This document shows positions 45,514 to 54,442 of a stretch of DNA of 64,000 nucleotides, one piece after another; position 1 is the stretch's first letter; each line of letters opens with the position of its first letter. The DNA is from Thomasclavelia ramosa DSM 1402 (GTDB lineage Bacteria > Bacillota_I > Bacilli_A > Erysipelotrichales > Coprobacillaceae). Location of the stretch: assembly GCF_014131695.1 (NCBI RefSeq), contig NZ_CP036346.1, forward strand, positions 2,046,001-2,110,000, in the 5' to 3' direction. The notes beneath the pieces were generated by a model that saw only the letters and a list, made by a program, of their open reading frames with translations, had not been told where the DNA came from and searched no databases. A program made the position numbers and the translations under genes.

Positions 45514-46214
45514 ATATATTCTAAAAAATCTTCAATATGATAATTAACAATTAATTCCTTTGGAAACTCTACTTCTTTTAAGAGTTCCTCGATCTGATCA
45601 TAATTTTTTATATCAAAATGAATATGTGCATCACTACCTAAAATAATTTTAACTCGATGTTGTTTGCATAATTGTAGCATCTTAAGTGTATTTTCACGTG
45701 AATTTAGACGAGATGGACTACGTAAAGCATTATTATTCACTTCCAACAAAGTATGATACTTTTTAGCTGCTAAAACTACTTTCTCATAATCAAGTGGGCA
45801 CTTACCATCATCTGGGTGAACGATTACACTAATATGAGGATTTTTAATTGTTTCGATCACTGCCCGTGTATTTTCTTCAATTGTTCCCGCCTCATAACAA
45901 TGTAAATGAATTCCTGCCATGCAGTAATCAACATAATCATATAAATCTTCTGTAATACTAAGTCTTCCTTGATGATCCAAAATATTAATTTCAATCCCTA
46001 ACAATAATTTAATTCCCTCTATCTCCCGAGGAATTACATCTAGATTTTTGAAGTAAATTGGAGCACATGTTCCTGGAATTCCCTGGTCATGCTCTACTAT
46101 TCCTAATAATTTTATATCCTTTTCTTTCGCCCCAGCTACCATTTCACTAAGTGATGAATAAGCATGCCCGCTTGCTATTGTATGTGTATGTACATCTAAT
46201 TCAATATTCTCCAT
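45492..46214 (-). CDS. PHP-domain phosphoesterase (YcdX-like)
   Basis: The 240-residue metal-dependent phosphoesterase has the PHP motifs: LDVHTHTIASGHAYSS (residues 6-21, the HxH metal site), GIVEHDQGIPGTC, a GIEINILD Glu near 96, MAGIHLHCYE, VIVHPDDGK near 139 and LGSDAHIHFDI near 202. Family members such as YcdX dephosphorylate sugar- or nucleotide-phosphates; the substrate is not known. RBS GGAGGGAT. It stands alone. Confidence 0.9.
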   Translation of the reverse strand: MENIELDVHTHTIASGHAYSSLSEMVAGAKEKDIKLLGIVEHDQGIPGTCAPIYFKNLDVIPREIEGIKLLLGIEINILDHQGRLSITEDLYDYVDYCMAGIHLHCYEAGTIEENTRAVIETIKNPHISVIVHPDDGKCPLDYEKVVLAAKKYHTLLEVNNNALRSPSRLNSRENTLKMLQLCKQHRVKIILGSDAHIHFDIKNYDQIEELLKEVEFPKELIVNYHIEDFLEYIKKQVRY

Positions 46215-46272
46215 TTTTATCCCTCCAATGGCTATATCATAGCCTATTTGGTGGCTAAAAACATCTTTTTTT

Positions 46273-46683
46273 CTATTTTAGTAATGATAAATTTCCTGTT
46301 AGTTTATTAATTCGTGTCCTTGTACCATATAGACAAATCCCAAAATATTTAAGCGAAGCTTCACTAGCCAGCTTCATTTTATCAATATATTCTGAATAAT
46401 CACGACAACTTTGAGCAAGGTCACAAAAATCAATAACTAATACCTCATTAGGATAATAATTAGCCTGTTTTAGTAGTTCTCTGATTAAAAACTCATCACC
46501 CTTCAAAACTGGAATTGAAATCGTTACTATTCCACGATGTATATGTTCTTTCATATCATATACATCAGTCCCAACGATTTCCCCTTCTAACTTGCCTAAA
46601 GCAGTTCCTAAGATAGCAGTTGTATTAGCAATTAATCCTAGTGGCAAATTTTTATCAACTATCATAACACATTTTCTATCCAT
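46273..46683 (-). CDS. DUF2000-family protein
   Basis: About 136 residues of an uncharacterised family (DUF2000). The first motif is CVMIVDKNLPLGLIANTTAILGTALGK (residues 5-31), typical of this family; the rest is soluble with a beta-alpha pattern. I chose the ATG at 46681-46683 (MDRKCVMIVDK), which overlaps the end of the DMT transporter gene by eight bases and has GCGAGGTA upstream. The longer open frame upstream lies in that gene. The function is unknown; fusion with or proximity to a DMT exporter and an AraC regulator suggests a role with the exported compound. Confidence 0.8.
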   Translation of the reverse strand: MDRKCVMIVDKNLPLGLIANTTAILGTALGKLEGEIVGTDVYDMKEHIHRGIVTISIPVLKGDEFLIRELLKQANYYPNEVLVIDFCDLAQSCRDYSEYIDKMKLASEASLKYFGICLYGTRTRINKLTGNLSLLK

Positions 46684-47566
46684 TCTTTTGTACCTCGCGT
46701 TTTTGAGATAAAAATAATCCAATCAAAGTCAGTACTGTCCCGATGAAAGCCATTAAAGTAATTTGTTCATGTAAAACAATGATTGAAGTCACTACTGTAA
46801 CTACTGGTACAATGTATATGTAGATACTCGTCTTTACAGCACCTAATATTTTTACTGCCATATTCCAAGTTACAAAACATAAAGCGGATGCACCTAATCC
46901 TAAAAATAAGATATTTCCTAAATAAATTGGATTACTAAAACGTCCTAAATCCAATTTAAATCCTAAAGGTATCAATGTCAAAAACATAAATGTTACCCCA
47001 TACATAAAAGTTCTTCTTGTGACCTGAATCGTACTATAACCATAATCACTAATTCGTTTAGTTAAAATTGAATAAACAGCCCAGACCAAAGCAGCCAGTA
47101 ATGCTAATATATCTCCCAATGGATTCAGCTTAAAATTACTGCTGCCATTAAAACTAATAAGCATAATCCCCACCATTGCAGCCATAAAACCAATTATAAA
47201 ATTTTGATTCAATGTCTCTTCTTTCAAAATAAAGTGTGATAAGATTGCCGTAAAAAACGGTGCAATTGAGATTATCACTCCGATATTTGAAGCCATCGAA
47301 TATGTTAGTGCAATATTTTCTAATAAATAATACAAAGTAACTCCACAAAGTCCCGTTAGAGCAAATGTCAACTCTTGCTTCTTCGTCGTTTTTCTTAGTC
47401 TTTTGGGATAAATCAAAATTAAAATAAATAAACCTATCAAGAAACGAAAAAATAATATTTCTATCGGTTTAAAATCAGTTAATAAAATTTTAGTTGAAAT
47501 AAATGTTGTTCCCCAAATAAAAATTGTTAATAATGCAGCCAAATGTCCTGAAAAATCCTTATTCAT
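46676..47566 (-). CDS. EamA/DMT-family exporter
   Basis: The 296-residue protein has about ten helices and two EamA repeats (first near 10-135 with TIFIWGTTFISTKILL; second near 155-290 with ALVWAVYSILTKRIS). The start overlaps the AraC gene stop by eight bases, and its end overlaps the DUF2000 gene, so the three are one translationally coupled unit. The substrate is unknown; AraC-linked DMT proteins often export amino acids or drugs. Confidence 0.9.
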   Translation of the reverse strand: MNKDFSGHLAALLTIFIWGTTFISTKILLTDFKPIEILFFRFLIGLFILILIYPKRLRKTTKKQELTFALTGLCGVTLYYLLENIALTYSMASNIGVIISIAPFFTAILSHFILKEETLNQNFIIGFMAAMVGIMLISFNGSSNFKLNPLGDILALLAALVWAVYSILTKRISDYGYSTIQVTRRTFMYGVTFMFLTLIPLGFKLDLGRFSNPIYLGNILFLGLGASALCFVTWNMAVKILGAVKTSIYIYIVPVVTVVTSIIVLHEQITLMAFIGTVLTLIGLFLSQKREVQKNG

Positions 47567-48380
47567 CCTCTTTCCCCTTAAAAATATTTTGATACTGTTT
47601 CGGTGTCAAGCCGATTAAGCTCTTAAAAAAACGAGTAAAATGACTTTGATCACTAAATCCCGAAAGCATTGCTGCCTCAAGTGGACTAAGACCCTGTTCA
47701 AGTAGCTCTTTGGCATGATTAACACGTATTGTTTCAAGATATTGATAGGGAGTTATCCCAAAAGAACGTGCAAAATTACGAATTAGAGTATACTTATTCA
47801 TCTGTGCTAATTCACTTAATGAATCTAAAGAAATTTGATTGATAAAATTATCATCTAAATGCTTTTTTACTAATTTGATCGGCTCACTAAATCGACTTTT
47901 TAATAGCGGCTGGTTATTAGTATATTCTTTAACCAGCTGTTCTATCAAAATATAAAATAATTCTTCTTTCAAAAACTCCGTTTCTTTCTTCATCACACTT
48001 TGATGCAATGTGCGTAAAGATTCGACCATCTCACTTTGAAAAGCAACTGGTTTTTCAAAATTTGGTAAATAGCTACATCCTATAACCTCTTTTACTGCTC
48101 GCACCATAACATCTGCATCAATATTTAAACAACGATAATCAAGCGGTTGACCGTCGCGACTTTCACAAGTGTGATTATCACGAGGATTTAATAACAGCAT
48201 ATCCCCTGGCTCCATATCATATTCATCCCCACGACAAGACAAATGGCGATTGCCCTTTTCAACAAAACCAACTACATAACAGTCATGAAAATGATTAGGG
48301 AATTTTTGCATTATTCCAACAAACTGATATGCTTCAATTTGTAATTGTTCATCATATACGATCGTTCTAGTTTCCACCAC
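47559..48380 (-). CDS. AraC-family regulator with cupin sensor domain
   Basis: The 273-residue protein has an N-terminal cupin-like ligand domain (NHFHDCYVVGFVEKG, MEPGDMLLLNPRDNHTC) and a C-terminal pair of helix-turn-helices (about 175-270: ISLDSLSELAQMNKYTLIRNF, LSPLEAAMLSGFSDQSHFTRFFKSLIGLTPKQYQ). It is the first gene of the unit with the DMT transporter and DUF2000 gene and presumably controls it. The ligand is unknown. Confidence 0.93.
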   Translation of the reverse strand: MVETRTIVYDEQLQIEAYQFVGIMQKFPNHFHDCYVVGFVEKGNRHLSCRGDEYDMEPGDMLLLNPRDNHTCESRDGQPLDYRCLNIDADVMVRAVKEVIGCSYLPNFEKPVAFQSEMVESLRTLHQSVMKKETEFLKEELFYILIEQLVKEYTNNQPLLKSRFSEPIKLVKKHLDDNFINQISLDSLSELAQMNKYTLIRNFARSFGITPYQYLETIRVNHAKELLEQGLSPLEAAMLSGFSDQSHFTRFFKSLIGLTPKQYQNIFKGKEDE

Positions 48381-48448
48381 CTGTATCCCTCCTTGAATGC
48401 TACTATATCACAAGTTTTAAAATATTGCTTGAATGATATTGACATAAA

Positions 48449-48471
48449 TAAAAAAGGGAGCTAGACTCCCT
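48449..48471 (-). terminator. Intrinsic terminator overlapping the LysR gene end
   Basis: AGGGAG (48455-48460) and CTCCCT (48466-48471) with T6 on the minus strand; the stop codon of the LysR gene lies in the loop. This ends the methionine unit. Confidence 0.8.
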
Positions 48472-49387
48472 GCATCAATTCTTGAGTATTTTGTTTTAAT
48501 GCTTCAATAAAAATTTGACCTAAATAGCTGCGCGCTGTATCATTTCGAACAATGTATCCAATCTTGATCGTTTCATCAACAGCAAGCGGAATCGCAATAA
48601 TATTTTTACCATTCAATTCTTCGCTAATAATCCCTGTTGAAATAGTATACCCATCTAAACCAATCAATAGATTAAACAAAGTTGCTCGATCACTGACTTT
48701 GATTATTTTTTGATGTACTAAAGTGCTTAAAATTTCCTCAGAAAAATAAAATGAATTATATTGTCCTTGTTCAAAGGATAAATAAGGAAATGGTTCAATA
48801 TCTTCAAGAGTCACAATATCTTTTTGAGCTAATGGATTTGTATTACTAACAAAAATATGTGGTTTAGCAATAAAAAGCTGATTAAAAATAAGATTGTTTT
48901 CTTTTAACAATTTATTAATAACTTTTTGATTAAAATCATTTATATAAAGAATTCCAATTTCACTTTTAAGAGTTTTAACATCTTCAATTATTTCATATGT
49001 GCGAGTTTCCCTAATTGTAAATTCATATTCGTTATCGCTATATTTTTTTACTAAATCAACAAAAGCATTAACAGCAAAAGAATAATGCTGAGTTGAAATA
49101 TTAAAGCGCTTTTTAGTACTTTTTGTTTCTAAATATCGATTTTCTAAAAGTTCTGCTTGTTCAAGAACCTGACGCGCATATCCTAAAAATTCCAATCCTT
49201 CATCACTTATTATGATACCCTTATTAGTTCGTGAGAAAATGATAATTTTCATCTCTTTCTCTAATTCTTTAATTGCATTAGATAAACTAGGCTGTGAAAT
49301 AAATAATTCTTTAGCTGCTTCACTAATTGAGCCTTTTTGAGCTACCGTAATCACATAGCGTAATTGTTGTAATGTCATTTTCTTCAC
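48461..49387 (-). CDS. LysR-family regulator
   Basis: The 308-residue protein has an N-terminal winged HTH (LQQLRYVITVAQKGSISEAAKELFISQPSLSNAIKELEKEM, about 4-45) and a C-terminal periplasmic-binding-type effector domain. It has the CysB/CysL/MetR-like organisation. It starts 34 bases after the metE stop on the same strand and is probably co-transcribed with it, suggesting control of methionine or sulphur metabolism. No direct evidence for the ligand. Confidence 0.88.
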   Translation of the reverse strand: MKKMTLQQLRYVITVAQKGSISEAAKELFISQPSLSNAIKELEKEMKIIIFSRTNKGIIISDEGLEFLGYARQVLEQAELLENRYLETKSTKKRFNISTQHYSFAVNAFVDLVKKYSDNEYEFTIRETRTYEIIEDVKTLKSEIGILYINDFNQKVINKLLKENNLIFNQLFIAKPHIFVSNTNPLAQKDIVTLEDIEPFPYLSFEQGQYNSFYFSEEILSTLVHQKIIKVSDRATLFNLLIGLDGYTISTGIISEELNGKNIIAIPLAVDETIKIGYIVRNDTARSYLGQIFIEALKQNTQELMQGV

Positions 49388-49421
49388 TTCCTTTGGCCTT
49401 ATTCTAACACTATTTACTCAG

Positions 49422-51689
49422 TTATTGAAGTTTGGTACGAATATTTTTAGTTGCTTCGACCATATTTTTTAAACTAGCTAAAGTTTCTGGATAAGCTCGG
49501 GTCTTTAAGCCACAATCTGGATTGATCCATAATTTGCTGGCAGACAATTTTTCAAGCATCGAAGTTAAAACTCTTTCTAATTCTTCAACACTAGGAATTC
49601 TTGGAGAATGAATATCATAGACTCCTGGCCCGATCTCAGTTTTAAAATTAACTCTATTTAAAGTATCGATCAATGTTAGATCAGAACGTGAAGCTTCAAA
49701 AGAAATAACATCACTATCCATATCTTCAATTGCTTGAATAATATCATCAAATTCACTGTAACACATATGGCTATGAATTTGTGTATCTGCTTGAACACTA
49801 CTATGAACTAAGCGATATGCTGGAATTGCCCAATCAAGATATTCACTTTGCCAATCCCTTTTTCGTAATGGCAATTTTTCTCTCAGTGCTGCTTCATCAA
49901 TTTGAATAATTTTAATGCCATGATCTTCAAGATCTAAAACCTCGTCTTTGATTGCAAGTGCCAGTTGTAAAGTTGTTTCTGCCAAAGAAATATCAATCCG
50001 CGGAAATGACCAGTTTAACATTGTTACTGGACCGGTCAACATTCCTTTAACAGGTTTTTTAGTTAGAGCTTGTGTATATACTGCATAATCTACTGTTAGC
50101 GGGCGCACTCGAGAAATATCACCCCAAATAACTGGCGGTTTAACACAACGAGTACCATATGATTGTACCCAGCCATTCTCAGTAAATAAATATCCATCTA
50201 GATTCTCACCAAAATATTCAACCATATCATTTCTTTCAAATTCTCCATGTACTAAAACATCTAAGTCTATTTCTTCTTGATACTTGATCCATTCTTTAAT
50301 CATCTGATGATTAAATTCCGCATATGTCTGTTCATCAATGTCACCATTACGATAAGCTCGGCGATTAGCTCTTACTTCTTTGGTTTGAGGAAATGAACCA
50401 ATTGTTGTAGTTGGTAAAATTGGTAATTTAAATTTTTCTTTTTGAATTTGGCGACGTACTTCAAATTCCGGTAGGCGAATAAAGTCTTCTTTTTTCAGTG
50501 CTGCAATTCGTGCTTGGACTGCTTCATTAGTACGATTATTTGGCTCTTTAAAGAATGCTAAATTATCAACATAATAACTATGTCCTTTTCCAATTCGCAT
50601 AATTACCTTTAATTGAAATAATTCTTTTAATTTTTCTTGTGCAAAAGAAAAATTATTTTTATATATTTGCTCTAAATTCCTTTCATTTTCAATCGTATAA
50701 GGGACATGAATCAAGGAACATGATGTATTTAAAACTATTTTATTGACATTATTTTTTATTTTTTCAATTAAAGAAACTGTTTTTTCATATTCATTCTTCC
50801 AAATATTTTTACCATTAACTACTCCTGCAAATAAGATTTTATTTTGATCAAAACCGTAACGATCTAATAAAGTTAAATTTTCCTTACCTTCAATAAAATC
50901 TAATCCAATTCCATCAAAATCTAAATTTAAAACTGTTTGATAACAGTCACGAATATCTCCAAAATATGTCTGTAATAAAATTTTTACTGACCCTTTATTA
51001 TCTAAAATTTTAGTATATATTTCTTTAAACAAGATAATATCTTTATCACTTAAATCAAAAACTAGTGCTGGTTCATCAACCTCAATCCATGAAGCACCTA
51101 AATTCCTCAATTTCTTAATAACCTCTAAATACCCATTTATAAGATCATCAAGAATATCTTGATAAGTTAGTGTCCCTGTAAAACGTAATAATTTCATTAA
51201 AGTATATGGTCCAACAATGACTGGTTTGGTCTTAATCCCTAAATCAAGTGCTTCTTGAAACTCATCAAAAATCTTAGTTCCATTTAAGCTAATTTCAACT
51301 TGATCATCAACTTCCGGTACTAAATAATGATAATTAGTATTAAACCATTTTTTCATTGCTAAAGCTTTAACATCTCCATTTTCCCCTTGATAGCCTCGTG
51401 CCATTGCAAAATATTGATCTAATGAATTCAATTGTAATTCTTGATATCGTTTAGGAATGATATTTAGTAAATAGGCTGTATCTAAAACATTATCATAAAA
51501 TGAAAAATCGTTTGAAGAAATATAATCTATTTTTTGGTTATCTTGTTCAACCCAATGTTCTTTTCTTAAATTTTGGGCAATTTGTAATAACTCACTTTGT
51601 TCAATCTGCCCCTTTAAATACCGCTCTGTAGCAAATTTTAATTCTCGATTTGATCCAATTCTTGGATATCCAATAACTGCTGTTTTCAT
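49422..51689 (-). CDS. metE: Cobalamin-independent methionine synthase MetE
   Basis: Methylates homocysteine using methyltetrahydrofolate-triglutamate without B12. About 755 residues, normal. The N-terminal domain opens TAVIGYPRIGSNRELKFATE. The C-terminal catalytic domain has the zinc ligands in HSHMCYSEFDD (about 640-650), a Glu in EASRSDL, and Cys in NPDCGLKTR near 730. I chose the ATG at 51687-51689, which overlaps the upstream gene's stop (TAATG); a GTG at 51701 is less likely. It follows a shorter MetE-like gene, and a LysR gene follows it. Confidence 0.97.
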   Translation of the reverse strand: MKTAVIGYPRIGSNRELKFATERYLKGQIEQSELLQIAQNLRKEHWVEQDNQKIDYISSNDFSFYDNVLDTAYLLNIIPKRYQELQLNSLDQYFAMARGYQGENGDVKALAMKKWFNTNYHYLVPEVDDQVEISLNGTKIFDEFQEALDLGIKTKPVIVGPYTLMKLLRFTGTLTYQDILDDLINGYLEVIKKLRNLGASWIEVDEPALVFDLSDKDIILFKEIYTKILDNKGSVKILLQTYFGDIRDCYQTVLNLDFDGIGLDFIEGKENLTLLDRYGFDQNKILFAGVVNGKNIWKNEYEKTVSLIEKIKNNVNKIVLNTSCSLIHVPYTIENERNLEQIYKNNFSFAQEKLKELFQLKVIMRIGKGHSYYVDNLAFFKEPNNRTNEAVQARIAALKKEDFIRLPEFEVRRQIQKEKFKLPILPTTTIGSFPQTKEVRANRRAYRNGDIDEQTYAEFNHQMIKEWIKYQEEIDLDVLVHGEFERNDMVEYFGENLDGYLFTENGWVQSYGTRCVKPPVIWGDISRVRPLTVDYAVYTQALTKKPVKGMLTGPVTMLNWSFPRIDISLAETTLQLALAIKDEVLDLEDHGIKIIQIDEAALREKLPLRKRDWQSEYLDWAIPAYRLVHSSVQADTQIHSHMCYSEFDDIIQAIEDMDSDVISFEASRSDLTLIDTLNRVNFKTEIGPGVYDIHSPRIPSVEELERVLTSMLEKLSASKLWINPDCGLKTRAYPETLASLKNMVEATKNIRTKLQ

Positions 51690-52801
51690 TATTTTCCCCA
51701 CACTTCTTCAGCAATTTCTTTGACTAATGCAATTTTAGCCCACTGCTGATCTTCAGTTAAATTATTTCCTTCTTCAGTTGATGCAAAGCCACATTGGGTA
51801 CTTAAGCATAATTGATCTAAAGCTACAAACTGACTAGCTTCGTTAATTCTTGCTTTTATCATTTCCTTATCTTCCAATTCTGAAAATTTTGATGTAATTA
51901 ATCCTAAAACAACTACTTGATCTTTAATAAATCTAAGTGGTGTAAAATCCCCTGAACGATCACTATCATACTCTAAGAAAAACTCATCTACCTTACAGCT
52001 ACCAAATAATTCCTTAGCAACTGGTTCATACCCCCCTGATGAAAACCAAGTTGATCTGAAGTTACCACGACAAATATGAATTGTTATATTCATATCATCT
52101 GGCTTATTAACAATCGATAAGTTAATTAAATATACATATTTTTTGACCAGTGCTCCTACATCAATCCCACAATTAGCATATTCCTCCCGTTTTTCTTTTG
52201 AACAAAATTCTCCCCATGAAGTATCATCAAGCTGTAAATACCGACATCCTCGATCATAAAAAGCCTGAATAATCTTTTGATAAGCCATAGCTAAATCTAC
52301 AATCAATTGTTCATCATCCTGATATCTTGCAATTGGCTGATATTCTTTTGTTCTAACGCAGGCAATTAAATGTAGCATCGTTGGTGCTGGAATCGTCATT
52401 TTTGCTGTTACACCATTTTCAATGATTGAATTTAAATATTCGAAATGTTCTAAAAATTCATGATCTTCAAAATCAATTTTATCAATAATTTTTAAAGTCG
52501 CCGCCTTGGGCTGAACCCCTTTAAAATCAACTGACCATTTTTCAGCTTCAATTTTTTTAACACCTGTTAAACCTGCCAAAAAATCAAGATGCCAATAACT
52601 CCGACGAAATTCACCATCACTTACAGCTTTTAAACCAGCTGCCTCTTCTTTTTTTACTAATTTTAAAATCTCTTCATTTTCAATTTTTTTTAATTCATTT
52701 TTACTAATTAAATTATTATTGAAATTCTCACGAGCATGTTTTAAACGCTCGCTTCTTAAAAAACTTCCAACTATATCATATCGATACGGTATTTTATTCA
52801 T
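51689..52801 (-). CDS. MetE-C-like short methionine synthase (YxjG/core-MetE type)
   Basis: About 370 residues, corresponding only to the MetE C-terminal barrel. It opens RYDIVGSFLRSERLKHAREN, and the catalytic-type motifs are HICRGNFRSTWFSSGGYEP (about 240-258) and STQCGFASTEEGNN (about 335-348), with zinc-ligand His and Cys kept. This is the YxjG/YxjH group; relatives described as core-MetE or MesD act as methionine synthases with alternative methyl donors. I chose the ATG at 52799-52801 after AAGGAG, which sits in a hairpin. It is the first gene of the operon with metE and lysR. Confidence 0.9.
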   Translation of the reverse strand: MNKIPYRYDIVGSFLRSERLKHARENFNNNLISKNELKKIENEEILKLVKKEEAAGLKAVSDGEFRRSYWHLDFLAGLTGVKKIEAEKWSVDFKGVQPKAATLKIIDKIDFEDHEFLEHFEYLNSIIENGVTAKMTIPAPTMLHLIACVRTKEYQPIARYQDDEQLIVDLAMAYQKIIQAFYDRGCRYLQLDDTSWGEFCSKEKREEYANCGIDVGALVKKYVYLINLSIVNKPDDMNITIHICRGNFRSTWFSSGGYEPVAKELFGSCKVDEFFLEYDSDRSGDFTPLRFIKDQVVVLGLITSKFSELEDKEMIKARINEASQFVALDQLCLSTQCGFASTEEGNNLTEDQQWAKIALVKEIAEEVWGK

Positions 52802-52832
52802 GTTATCACACTCCTTGTGTACATAGGATAAC
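52802..52832 (-). promoter_or_regulatory. Hairpin holding the ribosome site of the short MetE gene
   Basis: On the minus strand GTTATC (52832-52827) pairs with GATAAC (52807-52802) and ACAC with GTGT inside it, with a six-base bulge. AAGGA is in the five-base loop, immediately before the ATG. This could modulate translation; no SAM riboswitch or T-box is visible upstream. Confidence 0.4.
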
Positions 52833-52908
52833 AAATCTTTTTATTATTGAAAAATACTTAAAACATAGGGTTATATATAGTTTAAAACTATATATAAAAA
52901 AGATTAGT

Positions 52909-53718
52909 TTATTCACTAATCTTAATTGATATTTCAGTAAAATACTCATCAATACTATTGATTGCAAATTCATTGAGACCTCTTTCAAAAGCATATCCTA
53001 TTAATTTCAAGTTTTCCTTTTTTGCAAAGTTTAACATACTACGATATAATACAGCTATTTTATCCCAATCCCCTTTAACATAACCACATAAATATTTTCC
53101 TTTAGATTGTAATAAAACGTTTTTGCCATATCGTTTGTTTTGAAGGGAAATAAACAGACCATCGTAATGTTCAAAATCATTATTTTTAATTTTATCAATA
53201 CTAATATAACTGCCACACCCTACTTTATATTGTTCTATATTCCAAGCCTGCTGCAAATATTCTAAAATTTCTTTAACATCATATTGAATAAAAGGCTCAT
53301 TTGAAACTAATAAATATTCATCTTGGCGCTCAACGATTTCGATTTCAAAATCAGTAACTCGTGAACTCTTCAACAATTGATTCTTTTTTATCTCTAATAC
53401 CTTTTTTGTTTGTTTTAAACGACGAATATCTTGTTCTATTTTTAGTATTTTATCATCAGCAATATTTACAAAATCATTAACATTAGGATTATTTAGATAA
53501 CTTTTAATTTCGCTGATACTCATATCTAACTGCTTTAGCATTAGAATATTTTCTAATTCAATACTTTGAAAATAATCGTAATATCGATAATTATTTTCAC
53601 CTTTAAATTTTGGTTTAAATAAATCAATTTCATCATAGTAATGTAGCGTTCGCTTATTAATTTTATGTAATTTAGCAAATTGTGCAGTAGTTAGTTTTAA
53701 TGATTCATTTTTTAACAT
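52909..53718 (-). CDS. MerR-family regulator with GyrI-like effector domain
   Basis: The 269-residue protein has an N-terminal MerR winged HTH (TTAQFAKLHKINKRTLHYYDEIDLFKP, about 10-36, with NNYRYYDYFQSIELENI). A linker helix (KILKIEQDIRRLKQTKKVLEIKKNQ) and a C-terminal multidrug-sensor-like domain of the GyrI/BmrR kind follow (about 125-269). It is divergent from a GNAT gene, and the shared intergenic region holds a MerR-type promoter. The effector is unknown. Confidence 0.9.
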   Translation of the reverse strand: MLKNESLKLTTAQFAKLHKINKRTLHYYDEIDLFKPKFKGENNYRYYDYFQSIELENILMLKQLDMSISEIKSYLNNPNVNDFVNIADDKILKIEQDIRRLKQTKKVLEIKKNQLLKSSRVTDFEIEIVERQDEYLLVSNEPFIQYDVKEILEYLQQAWNIEQYKVGCGSYISIDKIKNNDFEHYDGLFISLQNKRYGKNVLLQSKGKYLCGYVKGDWDKIAVLYRSMLNFAKKENLKLIGYAFERGLNEFAINSIDEYFTEISIKISE

Positions 53719-53729
53719 TATGTTCCTCC

Positions 53730-53760
53730 TTGACTTTACAGTAACTGTAGACTTTATGAT
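53730..53760 (+). promoter_or_regulatory. MerR-type promoter/operator with 19-bp spacer
   Basis: TTGACT (53730-53735) and TATGAT (53755-53760) are 19 bases apart, the suboptimal spacing that MerR activators untwist. The spacer carries the dyad TACAGTAACTGTA centred on it. It points towards the GNAT gene and also overlaps the leader of the merR gene, so autoregulation is likely. Confidence 0.8.
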
Positions 53761-53788
53761 AATTATATATTAAATAAAGGAGAATAGT

Positions 53789-54442
53789 ATGAAAAATCAA
53801 ATTATTTTTAGACCAATTATTAAAAAAGACTATTTAGCAATTGAAAAAATTATTCGTGAAGCATGGCACTATGATGAGTTTTGTACTTCCAAAATAGCTA
53901 AATTACTATCAAAAATTTTCTTAAGCAGCTGTTTAAGCAATCAAACTTTTACGCTTGTTGCCTTGCTAAAGGAACAGCCTATTGGCATTATTATGGGAAA
54001 AAATATCAAAACACATAAATGTCCCTTTAAATATAGGGTTAAACAAGGATTCAATATTTTTAATCTCTTAATAAGAAAAGAGGGACGAAAAACAGCTAAA
54101 ATATTTAAGGCTGTCAATAATATTGATAAAGTTTTGTTACAACAAACTAATCAAGACTATCAAGGCGAGCTATCTTTCTTTGCAATTGATGCACAGTATC
54201 GGGGATTAGGTCTTGGAAAAGAATTATTTAATCTACTGATTAGTTATATGCAAGAACAACAAATCAATAGATTTTATTTATACACTGATACAAGCTGTAA
54301 TTATCATTTCTATGAGCATCTAGGGATGATGCGCCGAGTTGAACAAACTCACTGTTTTAAAATCAACAATGAAAAAAACGTAATGCATTTTTTTATTTAT
54401 GACTACTTGTGCAAAAAAACAGTTTCTACTGAAACTGTTTAA
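53789..54442 (+). CDS. GNAT-family N-acetyltransferase
   Basis: The 217-residue protein has a GNAT fold. The acetyl-CoA motif A is FFAIDAQYRGLGLGKELFNLLISYM (about 130-155) with the conserved Q/RGxGxG/A-like YRGLGLGK, and a C-terminal beta strand is HFYEHLGMMRRVEQT. RBS AAAGGAG. Its promoter is the MerR-type element upstream, so the divergent MerR regulator probably induces it. The end overlaps the DUF975 gene stop by four bases. Substrate unknown. Confidence 0.88.
   Translation: MKNQIIFRPIIKKDYLAIEKIIREAWHYDEFCTSKIAKLLSKIFLSSCLSNQTFTLVALLKEQPIGIIMGKNIKTHKCPFKYRVKQGFNIFNLLIRKEGRKTAKIFKAVNNIDKVLLQQTNQDYQGELSFFAIDAQYRGLGLGKELFNLLISYMQEQQINRFYLYTDTSCNYHFYEHLGMMRRVEQTHCFKINNEKNVMHFFIYDYLCKKTVSTETV
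54413..54440 (-). terminator. Shared terminator at a convergent gene end
   Basis: AAACAGTTTC (54417-54426) and GAAACTGTTT (54431-54440) with a four-base loop; T7 follows on the minus strand. It serves the DUF975 gene and lies within the last codons of the GNAT gene. Confidence 0.8.

Noticed and set aside
52802-52908. SAM riboswitch or T-box upstream of the methionine operon
   Set aside because: Neither the S-box core nor the T-box GGTGG sequence is present; only a short AT-rich leader with a ribosome-site hairpin.
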